A stretch of 64,000 nt of DNA, from assembly GCA_025331565.1 (NCBI GenBank), contig JAFREQ010000040.1, positions 4,141,001-4,205,000 of the forward strand. The letters are read 5' to 3'. The DNA is from Holacanthus passer (taxonomy: Eukaryota > Chordata > Actinopteri > Pomacanthidae). Each line of letters starts with the position of its first letter. Position 1 is the stretch's first letter. A model generated the notes under the pieces. That model saw only the letters and a list, made by a program, of their open reading frames with translations, ran no database searches and was not told the DNA's origin. Both the position numbers and the translations under genes were made by a program. This document shows, piece after piece, positions 1 to 12,600 of this stretch.

Positions 1-1690
1 TCCTTTTAAGAATTCAAATTAATTTCAGCTTCTCTTAAGTCTGGAGACTTGATAATAGTGTCCTTCAACTCTTCCAGCTGCATCTCTAAATTGATAGTTT
101 AAAACTTTTTCTGTCCTTCCTTCGCAGTCGCATACCACTTAACAACCCTACTAATTGTTTTGTAGTTATAACAGTTTGCAAAGGACAGATTACAAACGTC
201 CTCACTCTCATCTCACTATGCGCATTGTCCTATCCAGCACAAACTAGCATAATGAAGCAGGGCCTGTGCAATATAGAGTATATTTTGGCATTTTAAGCTA
301 TCCTGGAAGAAATAATATGTCCAAAAGTAGAAAATGAAAACTTTCAAATTTGAACTGCAGCACACTGCTCTGTCAACCTGAAGAGCTTTTTGTTGTCATC
401 TTTCATGTGACATCTGTTTTTTACACATTTTAGCAGGTTTTTCCGCTTCGGTCTTACTTATAATTTCATTGTAATTTAATCCTTTTTACAACAAATGTGA
501 AATATGTAGAAATATGTGTAGAAAATAAACATTGTTTTACATTTTTTTTTATTCACTGTTGGTCTGAACAGAGATCACTTATTAAATGTTAAAAGAAATC
601 TTTGTGTGTTTCTTTTCATTCGTCATGCTTTGATATGAGCTGTTATAAATTAATTTCATCACCATGTCAGAGTGAGTGTTAATCAATGAGGCCACATACA
701 GGGGACACAAAGCAGCATGGAGAGGAATGCGCTTATTAAAAAGCATGACCATTGGCCTCTTTAACACATCACTGTCCAAAGCTAACGTGAAAGAAAGATG
801 CATGAATTAAACTTGACTGAACCTGCTGTCAAAAGCACAAACTGTCTCAACCACATGAAGATGTTGTAAGTCTCCTCCATGTTGGACTACTTGGGTTCTG
901 GCCTACTGTTTACAGGAGTAATTACACCCTGTTAGCCACTCATCTCCCTCCTCAGCTCACAGTCCTGGTATGTTTGGCCCCTGGCAACAGCTTTCATCTC
1001 TATGAAATGAATGCAGTGGAGGAAGAAGCACAAGCATCTCTAACACATCTGTCCTCACTGTGCATGTCCATGTCTACTGTATGTGCATGTGTATGTTTTC
1101 CACAACATAGCAGGCTATAAAAGATCACTTCCAGGAACGCACAGCTGCCAGCTGGAGCCTATGTGGGGACCCTCTGCAACAAACATCTGCTTTCAGAGAA
1201 TTTAGGAGGGATGCAAAGCAGTTTTCTCCAAAGATGTTCATCCTTAAACAGCTGCACAACATGAGTGTTTGTTATGGTTTGGTCCTACTGTCATGAAAAA
1301 ATAGTGGTTCTGTAAATCATGTTTGTGAACAGGACTAAAACAACCAATCTGTCTTTTACTTAGCACTTTAACTGTTTTGCATTATAAAGTAAGATGAAAT
1401 CATAAATATACTTGATATTATTAAAGCAGATGTTATACTATATCACTATACTATACAATGTATGTTGTTTGGTGAGAAAAAAATGAATGGTTGTGAGTTT
1501 GGGCTTCAGATGGATAATGAATATAAAATAATTTACCTTTTAAATCATTAAATTTTCAAAAGATTTGCAGGCAATTCTGAAAAACTGTGCAAATTTACAC
1601 TGGGCTTTTAGAGATTAAAATTTCTATATTTCCTATTTTGCACATGTCTACTACAACTATAAATGTACAATAATGATGGATGAAACTGGG
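1..1690. other. Upstream intergenic region of hapln3, no gene seen
   Basis: AT-rich sequence with stop codons in all frames and no ORF that resembles a protein. The only open stretches are short and low in complexity. Nothing resembling a structured RNA or a recognisable repeat stands out. It probably holds distal regulatory sequence for hapln3, but no individual site can be supported by reading alone. Confidence 0.5.
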
Positions 1691-2616
1691 GGCTTCTCCG
1701 GATCTGTCATCACTCATCCTCCCTCCTCTCTGGCTGCAGAAACACACTCAGGTGAGTTTCCAGTTCAACAGTCTGAGCTGCAGCAGCTTCACAGCCCTGC
1801 GACTCTTTGTTAGGTAGAAAAGTTAGAATACATTTATCATCGACAAAGAGTGGAGGAGACTAAACTGTAGCTTTTTGGTCTTTGTCCAGAAAACAACACT
1901 GTGACTTCTGCGCATCTTTTTTCTTTTGATCCTCAGCATCAAAGTTTTCATTGGACATTGGTCAGAACATCAAGGTGTTTCAAGGTAAGTGAGGAAAATA
2001 AATATCAACTTAACGACTGTGTGTAAAATATGAGCTGTAATCTTTATAACACAAATCATCTGATCAGTCAAACGAGCATCTGAAATTCGCTTTATTTTTA
2101 AATGTATTAGACCATGGTTTTTTTTTTTGTTCTTACCTGGCTTTCAGGTGTGTTATGTTTCTAATGGAAACAATTTCCACAGGTGTTGATCATAGAAATG
2201 TCGATGCTAAAAATATTGGCACTGGCAAATACTGGCATATTTAACTGAAATAATTATACCTCCTGCAATGTGGAAAAAAATATCCTGCTGGAAACTATAA
2301 TGCAAATCAGCATTTTTATCTTTTAAATCATTAATATGAAGTAACATGATGCAACAATGCAGAAACAGTATTTTCAGTGAATATGTAACTTTGGTAAAGT
2401 TACTGAAGTAACATCTATTCCAAGAGACAGAGCTTATTAGCATGGTGCCATGCTGCCCCCTACTGGCTCCGTCCTGTCAACACATCAGTTTGTGTGTTAA
2501 TTGAAAATAGTATTAAACCACAGCCATCCAAAATGAGCTCATCAGATTTCTCTCCACAGGCTTGAGGATTGCACAAAGATCATTAAGGAACAGGATTTGT
2601 CATCACAGCCTCAGTG
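1691..2616 (+). promoter_or_regulatory. hapln3: Predicted hapln3 promoter and 5' UTR exons
   Basis: Two good splice donors lie upstream of the coding start: CACTCAG|GTGAGT near 1750 and TTTCAAG|GTAAGT near 1986. A pyrimidine-rich acceptor (CTCTCCACAG) ends at about 2560, just before the exon that carries the start codon. This suggests one or two non-coding first exons joined to the exon starting near 2561. A short TATA-like stretch (CTATAAATG) lies near 1658. This is inference from splice signals; the transcription start is not fixed. Confidence 0.4.
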
Positions 2617-5451
2617 ATGATCACGATGCGTTGCCTCCACGCTCTCCTGTTGTTGGGGCCTCAGCTGGTTCTCTCAGCTCTGACTGACCCCACAGGCCCA
2701 AACAATTTCTTCTACAAAGACTACTTGAATGGAAATGGCAACAAAGAAAGTAAAATAAAATGTGTTTGTTAGAGCTAAACCAGGTGTATTTAGTTTCAGC
2801 TCATATTGAATATATATATAGGTGCAATATGTGTTCAGTCTTCATGTTCAAGCTCCATTCTTAGATTCAACATCTACATTTTCTACAGTTCATTTCAGTG
2901 GTGTGAAGCTCCACGTGGACTCTGCTCAGACATCAGTGTTTGCAGTCAGAGGGGGTAACGCCACCATGCCGTGCAGGTTTTGGTATGAGCCTGAGCTGAG
3001 CTCGCCGAGGGAGGTCCGGGTCAAGTGGTCCTGGTTTCCTGCAACTGGGGGACATGAGATAGACGTCCTGGTGGCTCTTGGCTCCCACAGTCGAAGTTTT
3101 GGGGAGTTCAGGTTGGTGAAAGGAAAAATAATTCTACTTTTCTGCTATTAGCTGTATGACCTGGTCTGAGTGTGTATTCGCTCACAGTAGGCCTCTGCCT
3201 GTTGTCTGTTGGTCAGGGGTCGCGTGCAGCTCAGACAGGATTTCCCAGGAGATGCTGCGCTTGTGATGACTGAGCTCCAGTTGAACGATACAGGCCGCTA
3301 CCGCTGCGAGGTGGTGGACAGACTGGAGGACAAGAGCTCTTCAGTTCATCTGGAGTTACAAGGTATATGCTCATGCAAGTCCAAACATTACACAGAGCCC
3401 ACGCTGTGAAATATCTGACTGTACATTTGGAGTATATTACTGGCTACTAGTTATATTACTTTCACTGTAAATTATTGTGAAATGACAGGTATAAAATGTG
3501 ACCTCACACGAATTATGCCATCATATTACTGTGATTTAGAAGTATGCAAGCATTTTAGAAATAGATGTGATGTTTTAAGTTTACTGATTATAAAGCATTT
3601 AAGCCTTCTTTAAACTCTTTATTAGAGTTCTGAAAAGTTTCATTGTTAAAACTGTTAGTTTGAGTATAAATAGTACATCTTTTAGTTGTCCAAGTATTAG
3701 TTGTAGTAGTAGTTGCTGTTGAATTTAATTAATTGTACAAGGCCACATATCAGTACATGTACTAATACTACTACTCTGACTGCCACCATTACTACAACTA
3801 TCATTAGTATTTCTACCAGTACATTATTGTTCTACATTCTGCTACTGTTACAAATGGTAGCAATAAGAGAAGTAGTAATAACTGATGTACTGATACTAGC
3901 AGTAATAATATAAATATTTTTTGGTCAACATGTTACTGTCTGTTGTTGTGGTAATAATCAAAAATACGGCAGAGAGTTATACCTTGAAGCCCACATACAG
4001 TACTTCCTTACTTCCTCCACCCAGGTGTGGTGTTTCCCTACCAGCACCCTCGTGGTCGCTACCACCTGAGCTTCCTGGGAGCCCAGCAGGCCTGCGAGGA
4101 GCAGGACTCCACACTGGCCACCTTCACCCAGCTCTTCCAGTCCTGGAAGGAGGGCCTGAACTGGTGCAATGCAGGCTGGCTGGCTGACAGGACAGTCCAG
4201 TACCCCATTACCAAACCCAGAGTGCCCTGCGGGGGGCACGGCCTCGCCCCGGGCGTCCGGAGCTACGGCAGACAGCACCTGCGCCTTCATCGTTATGACG
4301 TCTTCTGCTTCTCCTCTTCACTCCCAGGTGAGGTGGCCTTTTAGGAAGTGTCAGACCAGCAATGTCACAGGTTCAAAATCTGGTTCTAAAAAAAAGCAAA
4401 GCACATGAAAGAGAGAAGCAGGTGTTACTGATGACATTAACGACGGCTCTACTCAAGTGTCCCAGTGATGCCTCATTAATGGTATTATATACACCTGTGC
4501 CTCCTGCTGTGACAGGTCAAAATGCCCTCTGCAAAAAAGACTTAAATATCCATTACCTTTATTATCCCTTTATTTATTATCATGCTCAAGCACTGCACTG
4601 CTTTGAAACTATGTTTGTTTAGCTCTCTGCCTCTCATTAAAAGGCACTGTCACTTTTCATAGTGTGCAGCAGCCATAATGAAGCCTCATTAAATCTGCTT
4701 TGACCTTGGCACAACAGTGAACAATTACTCTGCAATGTTGATTAACTATGAGCTTCAATACATCCAGAGTAAAGAAATGAAATGTGTAATTCACAGAAAA
4801 GTCACTGAAAATGTTCCTAAACTCTGAAGCTCATCTGTAAAAGATTATTTTGCTGTATATTTACATTTTGTTTTCACCTAAAGACTGGTCAAGTTTACCT
4901 CAGTCCTCACCCTTTTAATGTTTTCTAGCATGCACCTTATAACCTAAATAAGCCAGCACATGAATACATCTAACAAGAGAATTGATAACAAAATAAGATA
5001 AAAAATTAAAACCATAATCCCATATTTTTCACTTGAATATTTTCTCTTTATAAACATAACAGTCTAGAAATAATATAAAAATGTGTCATCTAATGTTTAA
5101 AAATGTGATCTAACCTGTGGAAATTTCTCTAAACGTCACAATAAATGTGTTTCCTTCAAAGGGAAAGTCTACTATCTTCATCCCTCTCACAACATGAACC
5201 TGACTGAGGCTCAGCAGGCCTGCCAGGACGACGGAGCAGAGATCGCCAAAGTGGGGCAGCTCTATGCTGCCTGGAAATTCACAGGGCTGGACTGCTGTGA
5301 TGCCGGCTGGCTGGCTGATGGAAGCGTTCGCTATCCCATCACCAGGCCACGAAGAAACTGCGGTCCCCCTGAGCCGGGGGTACGCAGCTTTGGCTTCCCA
5401 CCTCCCCAGCACAAGCATGGAGTCTACTGCTACAAGTCAGATGATGAATGA
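2617..5451 (+). CDS. hapln3: Hyaluronan and proteoglycan link protein 3 (5 coding exons)
   Basis: Secreted link protein that stabilises the binding of lectican proteoglycans to hyaluronan in extracellular matrix. Coding exons: 2617-2749, 2889-3111, 3217-3362, 4025-4327, 5162-5451 (364 aa, frame kept at each join). The start is the first ATG of a hydrophobic signal peptide (residues 1 to about 22). An Ig V-type domain follows, with Cys73 and Cys149 as the expected disulphide pair, the YRCEV motif and an N-glycosylation site NAT at 68-70. Exons 4 and 5 each encode one link (Xlink) domain with four cysteines and the WCNAGWLAD / CCDAGWLAD signature; one domain per exon is usual in this family. 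The Ig sequence RVRVKW and the PPEPGVRSFGFP ending favour HAPLN3 over HAPLN1, 2 and 4. The paralogue call is from family memory, not a tree. A MITE lies in the last intron. The terminus is short and acidic (SDDE). Confidence 0.93.
4405..4541. repeat. MITE copy A (short, in hapln3 intron 4)
   Basis: It has AGCAGGTGTTACT on the left and an inverted match ACACCTGTGCCTCCTGCT on the right, with a core ATTAACGACGGCTC...CAAGTGTCCC that also occurs in copy B (31901-32138). It looks like a shortened member of the same palindromic family, also seen at 36210-36427 and about 35551-35608. No coding capacity. Confidence 0.6.
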
Positions 5452-5704
5452 ACGTAGATCCCCCTCTTCTGTGGGGTCAGTTATGTAAAGGTGACACAGA
5501 TTTCTTGAAAATATGTATCCTTATGAGCAAGATGGAGACAATCCTACTTTATTCTAACACATTTTTCTTGTGAGGTGCAATTTTACATCGTCTTGCCTCT
5601 AAAAATTGTTCCGATAACGTGGACGAAAATTTCACTCTCTGATTCACCTGGTTATAGACAGCGTTGATGGCTCACAAGTAGACATTGCTTTATTCTTTTT
5701 CTGT

Positions 5705-5815
5705 GACAGTGAAGACACAGATGGGAAACATGAGGGTGATGAACAAAGTTCCCAGGCCGTAAATCAAATCAGGGATATTGTTGTGGTAAGATGGTGTGAG
5801 TCTTAACCACTAGGC
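5705..5815 (-). repeat. tRNA-derived SINE-like repeat, degenerate
   Basis: The sequence runs GACAGTGAAGACACAGATGG, then a GGGTGATG segment, then CTTAACCACTAGGCCT. This is the same layout as the clearer copy at 56838-56987. On the minus strand the end resembles the A box of a tRNA promoter (AGTGGTTAAG). The family is abundant in acanthomorph genomes; the assignment is from memory of its layout. Confidence 0.5.
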
Positions 5816-6089
5816 CTAACCACTACTGTGGGTAATACAGTGACTATGGATGAATACCTCATAACAACCATTCAAAAAAAATCCAAACTAACCATTTAAG
5901 GCAGTTCACTGGTTTTTCTACAGTTTTTCGACAACAAATGCTTTTCCAATCATTAAAAGATTCCTGTCTCTCTCTCTCTCTCTCTCCAAATAGACATTGT
6001 TCTCCCATGTACACACAACACAACACCACCACCACCACAACAACAACAATGGGAGCATGGGAACTGTTGGGTCTCTATAAATATATTAT

Positions 6090-6200
6090 AAAGAGTATGG
6101 TCTAGACCTGCTCTGTATGGAAAGTGCCTTGAGAAGACTTGTGTTGTGATTTGGCGCTATACAAATAAAATTGAATTGAATTGAAATCGAATTGAATAAC
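6090..6200 (+). repeat. 3' tail of a teleost retroposon with GAATT-type terminal repeats
   Basis: GTGCCTTGAGAAGACTTGTG, then GATTTGGCGCTATACAAATA, then AAATTGAATTGAATTGAA. This phrase with its pentameric tail recurs widely in teleost genomes and is the 3' end of an interspersed element. It contains an AATAAA that could act as a polyadenylation signal for hapln3. Confidence 0.6.
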
Positions 6201-9200
6201 AATTCATTTCGATTATTTGCTTTTATACACATCATTTTCATTTAGAACTATTTTCTTTATAACTACTCTAAAACATGATGGCTGCTTTCATACAGATTAG
6301 TGCATGAAGGGAAATATCAAATTCACTCTGTGGTTGTAGGTATACTGAGGATAGGAAAAGCAGGACACTGGAGTAAAGAACAGGAAAACATGAACAGAAC
6401 TGAAAGATTTATTATTAAAGATTATTTCTACTAGAAACTGATACTAGAAAGTGCAGTCAAACTACTAGACCCGAGTTATTTCCTTGACCTGACTTTCAGT
6501 TACTTTCTGCAGAGCTTGTTCAGCTGGTCCATCCAGCTCCTCATTTCCCGTCATCCAAACATGCATGAGCAGGAACCCAAACAAATATAAATGAATAACA
6601 AAATACAAATCTTACTGAAATGGTAAAGAGCATCTGACATCTGAAATACTTTGAATAGTGATATGACACTGATATTATTGTTTTAATTATTGATCATATC
6701 CTTTCTGTGTGTGACTTTTATTTTAAACATGTATTGTTTGAATTGCATAAGCAGATCTGAGAATGACTCTTATTAATGTGATAATTGTCTTTGCAAAATT
6801 ACACATGAGTAAGAGTAAGTTCACCAAAGTTAAGCCCTTTAACAGAAAAAAAGTTTTCAAAAAGTTTAAGAAAAACAGAGGTCACATTTATGTCACATAC
6901 AGGGCTTCAGTATCATCCCCCTCCATCACTTCCTGGAACGTTTATGGTTGAGCTACTTCCTAGTATTTTCTTTGTAGTCATTCAATTCACACGGTGTCTT
7001 TTGTTAATGCGTGTGACAAAAAAAATAATTTGTTTGTCGTTGCATCCATCCCCATGAGAGTGATTTAAAGAGGGTAAAAGCTTCATAGTTAAATACTTTA
7101 ATTCCTTTACTTTTGCCATCAGTAAACATAGATAGACACTTTAACTCAAATCTTAACACCACTCTCTTTAACTCTTTAAAGAATTTCTCAGTTACTAATA
7201 TATGGGAATTTCCTTACAATTTTTTTTTATCATTTGTGAGGGTGCATGTGTGTCTATTGGTCTAATTGGAGACCTGACAGAAATAAAACTTCTCGAATGG
7301 AGGTTTAATCACAGCCAGCAGGTGGCAGTCAGATGTTGGGAGCTTTCAGTCAATAATATGAGCGGAACAAAATGTGCAGAAACTACTAATCTGTGGTAAG
7401 TCTCTCAGTTATATTACAAACACAATCTTTAGAGACGTTAAGGCTATCTGTGCCTTGATATAACATGATCCATCAACTGAATCACTCAGTGGGATTGGAT
7501 AGTAGAATTTCCTGAATTCACTATGAACAAGTCCTGCAGAAAATGTGGCATTAATGGAAAAACAATGACATTAAATATGAAGAATGCAGGATGACACAAA
7601 TGTGACCTCAAAATCTGAGGTGAAATCTGACGGCCCAAGGAGGGGGAAAATAAGCAGAGGACAACACAGTACAGTCTCTGGTCTTCACAGCCTCCGCAGT
7701 ATCTCTCAGGTTTATGAGACATTCATATGTGGGACAGTGTAATATTTGCTTTGCAGCTGATTCAGCACTTCAGGTCTTGTTAGATGGATGTCAGCAAACA
7801 CAGTGACAAACATGAATTACACAAAATGGCCGTATAGAATGACTAAACAGCTGCAGTCACAGTAAGTGTCACATGAAAGGTTAACGCAACATTGAGTTAT
7901 TATGCATCTATACACAGACATAAGGATGTCCAGTGCAATCCGCAATGTTTGAAATTTGTCTAAAGGAAGCAGACTCATGCTATTTGTGTGACTCATTAAT
8001 AATGACATACAGATGTAAAATGCATTGCCAATTTAATTTATACAAGACTGGATTGTATCTCTCACCAATTATACAGCTACAAAGTACCACAACATTAAAA
8101 TTGGTTAAGCTACTCCTGTTTTGTTCAGACTTAAAGGAGATATTTAATCTGATGCATGCAAGGTTTCCAAGTAATTGAAATATTGTGTTAGGATATGGGG
8201 TGATGAAATAAAATCTGACACTCCAAATGTCAGTCAAATCAGAAGGTATTATTTTCTGTGACTTTCTGAGGGTAAAGGGTCAAACAAACAACAATGGCGA
8301 TTCACAGAAATGGTCTTCGTCAACAAATTTAGTAATTGCCTGAAAAACACGATAAGGCCTCTTTGTTATGCTTTCAGTAGCAAGAATCTCTTAGTCACAT
8401 TTTAAAGGTGATTGCATTGTTATTATATCACATGCTGGACAAATGAGAAGGGAAGATTATGGTGAATGTGTCCATCTGGTTTGTTTAGTATCAGTGGAAG
8501 TAGATTATTTATCTTAACTTGACCTCCTGGAAACAGTACACCAGATTCAATCCAGTAATATATAAAAGCTTTTTATGCAGTTTGTTGTTGTAGACTACAA
8601 AAAAAATCTCAGTTTCAGGCAAATTGGCAAGATGAAATTGAGTCAAACTAAATCTTATAATCTGAACTGAATTCCACACTTGGCGACTTCCTCTTCATAG
8701 TTGAGGTTCTGGAGGGTGTAAACCCCAACTTAAGTAATATTTTGGTGTAACCTCAGGAAACTGTGTCATGGAGCTGGTTGGGATGCTGCTAAACAAAACA
8801 GAGAGAGGTCAGCTGCAGGCTGGTGAGACAAACACCACAGCAATGCGAGTGTGTTGAGAGATGTTGTTCTTTGTTTGTTTTGCGTCTGTGATTCAGACAG
8901 TGAAATGAACTGTTTTTAGGGCAGTACTGGCAACCTAATCTTGTATATTACGTGTATTCTGATAACACTGCTGGATGCAACTAGGCCAACACAGTTAATT
9001 AAAAAGGGGGAAAAAATCTGACAGGTTATCTACACAATGTCCACAATGTAAACTTGACCTATAGTTAGCATGTGTCTGTTAAGGGCCCCGCAGTAAAAAG
9101 AGGCCCTGTCTTCCTGATGATTAGATAAGTTAAATGTGACCAACAACAAACTGTATCTTGTCTCTTTTTGCAACTTCCACTTTTTTACAGTCTCATGTAA

Positions 9201-9864
9201 ATTATTTTTTTCTTATTTCTTTCTCTCTTTAGATATGATATTCTTTCTTGTGAGGATAAGAGGTTATTTTTGAACAGTGGCCCCTTTCACAGCATTAAAT
9301 GATTTGTATGTTAATGTAAGCAGTGTTTGGTCCAGGTGGAGGTGTAGTATAACTACTTTATAAAATACTGCATGATTTAAAGGGATGTCTTTTGTTACTT
9401 TTGTTTTAGCCAAGATTCATGTCTTAAAAATGCTGATACTATCTGACAACAGCAACACCACAATGCAAAAACAATTCATTACAAGCAAAACTTGTGCATT
9501 TAAAACATTAATAAATGAAAAATCTATAATTTGGCTGATATTAGTGAAATGTAAAAAGGAGTCATTCTGCAGAAAATGGCCACAATATTATATTATTGTT
9601 AATACAGGGGCATTCATGTGTAAATAGCAATTTAATACTTAATTGAGCTGGAGCTCATTTAATATATTGTTAGGTAGTTTAAACTAACAATGCATGTTAT
9701 TTTCTAAACAAGTTTTCCAAAATAACCATAACTGTCCGATAAATGTTGACTAAAAACTACAATACTTGCCTCTAAAAATAGTTAAGTGCAACTATGAAAT
9801 AAAAGTAAAATTACATCATGTGTTAGGGTTATAAGGCGGAAGTGGGGTGGACTTGCGGTGAGAC

Positions 9865-10189
9865 TCGCTCCTGATTGGCTGCTCTATGTTTCCCGTGCAG
9901 TCGGAGGTGTTTAAATAGCCAATCAGGCGGCTGTCTCCAGTATGTGTACCGGCTACAGGAAGCGTGTGCCCTCTCTCGGTGGAAGACCGCGTCCGAGCGA
10001 CAGCCCGTCTCTGCTCTTCACTTACTCCCTTAACCAAAGTGCCATGGAGGAATCAAGTAGTTGACGTTTCCTGCTGCAACCTTCTCTTTTTAAGCTTTCT
10101 TCCGTCTGATCACCGCGACTCTTTGGCCGGTTTATTGACGTTTTGATCTCGACTTTTTCCACGTTGACGAGTTTTGACCATCCGAAAAC
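9865..10189 (+). promoter_or_regulatory. nmrk2: nmrk2 promoter and 5' UTR
   Basis: A locally GC-rich and CpG-rich stretch in AT-rich surroundings. It has an inverted CCAAT box (ATTGG, 9874-9878), a direct CCAAT box (9919-9923) and a TATA-like TTTAAATA (9910-9917) between them. A 5' UTR of roughly 200-250 nt would run to the ATG at 10190. Positions are read from sequence; the start site is inferred. Confidence 0.55.
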
Positions 10190-12218
10190 ATGAAGTACAT
10201 CATCGGCATCGGCGGGTGAGTCCAGACGGATGAATGGCTTGGAGCAAGGCTAAGCTAAGCTAGCCGGCTAGCCGAGTTGCTAGGCCCTAAAAGCCTAGCA
10301 CACACGTGGAGAGTGCGGTCATGACATCGGAAAAAATGCTGCTTCCTTTTTTTATTGTGCAGCCGTTGAACCTGTTTAGTAAGCCGACGTGTCAGTGTTT
10401 AGTTCCTGGAAACACTTAATCATCTCTGCCAATTAAGAAACAGAGCTAAAGCTAACACTTATATACATGTAACAGAGGAAATGAGCCCGCCATATGCCCA
10501 GTTGACCCACCCTTTTCTCGACATTGTGCAGATATGAAGTCTTTTAAATATGTAAAATGAGTGTTATTGTGCAAATAACTGCTCTGGTGGCTGTTTATGA
10601 TTATAAGAGTTTGTTTTGTTACTAAATCAGTGATAGATAATTGGATGTCATAGGCAATTCTACATATTTAACAATACATGACCTGTTTAATGTTAAATGT
10701 GTGACTGCAGAATCAAATGGATGTTCATGAGACAATATTTTATGTCATAGCTGTTCATTCACTGTTTTCAGCTGTACAACTGTCTGTGTGGGTTGCATCA
10801 TCCTCCATTCATTCCCATGTATTGCTTTGTTCCATGCAGCGTAACCAATGGAGGGAAAACCACCCTCACCAACAGACTGATCAAGAAGCTGCCCAACTGT
10901 TGTGTGGTTCATCAGGACGACTTCTTCAGGGTGAGCCACATACACACATCTCTCTTTTTTTTAAAAAAAAATTTGGATACAGTTAACCGAAGGGATCGCT
11001 CTGAGTAGCACAAGTTGGTGGACTGTTAACACATTGCTGCCTGTGTTACTAGATACAGTTTAATCTCGTGTATTTAAATGCAATCAGAGCCTTCCCTATA
11101 GCAGAGTGTAGCATTAGTGGTATGTACCTGGGTACATCTTATCAATGTATGTTTCAGCCCCGAGATCAGATTGAAGTTGGTGAAGATGGCTTTAAGCAGT
11201 ACGATGGTAAGCCTGGGTTTTTATGAAAGGGTTTGTGTGTGTGTGTGTGAATGTGTGTTTGTGTTGTACGTTTGCTGCTGCTGTAATGTTTCATTTGTAA
11301 TCTGCATGCTATATAAGCAAACTTGAATACCAAACATTCTTCTTATTTGCTCTTTGCAATTTTTCTATGCGCTTCCCTTTTTTTCCTTCCTTCCGTCCTC
11401 CCCCCACCACTTCTTTGCTCCAGTTATTACTGCCCTGGATATGGACGCCATGATGAGTACAATCTATGCGTGGTTGGAGAACCCAGTGAAGTTCGAGAAG
11501 TCTCATGGCGTTAATAATACCCTGGATACTGAGATCGTCCAAAAGCCTGACCATAATGAGGAGGAGGAGACTCACATCCTTATCGTGGAAGGCTTTCTGC
11601 TTTACACCTACAAGTAAGAACATGTGCTCATTACATTTTTGATAATGTTGTTTCTCACTTTAAAACAACTGGGACCATTGGACCCTGAAATTAATTTGTC
11701 TCTGTCCCCACAGACCTTTGATCGACGTGCTAAACCAACGTTACTTTATTTCCATCCCATATGAAGAATGCAAAAAGAGGAGGTGGTAAGTGTTCAGGCG
11801 CTTTTCTTAACTGGTGTTTGTTTGGTCTGCTGCCTACTTTCCACATGTAATTGGTGTTGTGTGTCTTTCTCTGTAGCTCTAGGAACTACATGGTGCCAGA
11901 CCCCCCAGGCCTGTTCGATGGCCATGTCTGGCCCATGTATCTGAAACACAAGAACATCATGGAGGCATCAGATGTTGACGTCTGTAAGTCTGTGTGCATG
12001 TTTGTTTGTTTGTTTGTTTGTTTTTTAAATTGCTTTTGTATTGTCTCTTTTATTGATGTATTGGTCACTGCATTTTCATATTTGAAAGATGACAGTTTCT
12101 CCTATTGATTGAATGTATTTTTGCTCCTACAGTGCAGCTAGATGGAACCAAGTCAAAGGAACAGCTGTTCAACTTTGTCTACGGCGACATCCTTAATAAC
12201 ATCCAGAAGTCTCTTTAA
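10190..12218 (+). CDS. nmrk2: Nicotinamide riboside kinase 2 (7 coding exons)
   Basis: Cytosolic kinase that phosphorylates nicotinamide riboside with ATP to give NMN, feeding NAD+ salvage. Coding exons: 10190-10215, 10840-10930, 11158-11206, 11424-11613, 11714-11785, 11877-11983, 12133-12218 (206 aa, all joins in frame). The P-loop GGVTNGGKTT is at residues 8-17. HQDDFF follows, whose first Asp (D35) corresponds to D36 of human NRK1. D55 in GFKQYD corresponds to the riboside-binding D56. VEGFLLY, PYEECKKRR and the PDPPGLFDGHVWPMY signature are intact. GIGGVTNGGKT and DQIEVGEDGFKQYD favour NMRK2. The C terminus is short and lacks the tail of human NMRK2, so the paralogue call is likely rather than certain. 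Confidence 0.92.
10248..10300. other. GCTA/TAGC-rich palindromic cluster in nmrk2 intron 1
   Basis: Repeated GCTAAGCTAAGCTAGC and GGCTAGCC blocks just inside the first intron. Similar clusters lie near the other CpG promoters of this window (see findings). No known function is assigned. Confidence 0.5.
12000..12023 (+). repeat. TTTG tetranucleotide microsatellite in nmrk2 intron 6
   Basis: About six tandem copies of GTTT/TTTG just after the donor of nmrk2 coding exon 6. Confidence 0.8.
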
Positions 12219-12600
12219 CAAACAAAGGTACACAAATCATCTGATGGTCCTGATATAATTTTTTTTTTTTTCTATCCAAATGAGTTTCTGATCTTTTTTT
12301 CTTTATTGCAGGTCATGTGATCGGCTAAAAGGAGCATATACTCACCTGCAAGTAGAAGACCGCCTTGCCTTAAGTTTCTACCTGGCAGCTCATTTAGCTG
12401 ACTGCTATGATTTTTATGAAAGTGTACATTTTTAACTGACAGCATCAGATGCTGACATGATTTTTATATCGACCATATTTATTGCTTTGTTACAGCCTAC
12501 ACTCCAAGGAGAGTTGATGGATATGTTCAGAGGATGGTTGCACTTGGTTGCATATGTCAATAAACGACCTCCCTGCCAATTCTGTGCTCTTGGTGATTAT
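12219..12600 (+). other. nmrk2: nmrk2 3' UTR with a possible intron
   Basis: About ten bases after the stop there is AACAAAG|GTACAC, and a T-rich tract ending in TTGCAG lies near 12311, so the 3' UTR is probably spliced. A possible polyadenylation signal AATAAA occurs near 12560 (GTCAATAAACG). The exon junction would be within 50 nt of the stop, too close to trigger nonsense-mediated decay. Confidence 0.45.

Larger units (their letters stand above)
5452..9860. other. Intergenic region hapln3 to nmrk2, no gene seen
   Basis: It begins with the hapln3 3' UTR. The first AATAAA downstream is at 6164-6169, inside a repeat tail, so the polyadenylation site is uncertain. The rest is AT-rich with interspersed repeats and simple-sequence tracts (TC repeat near 5968-5985, CAA/CCA tract near 6015-6050). 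ORFs of 60-80 codons occur but are low in complexity and without family resemblance. Confidence 0.5.
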
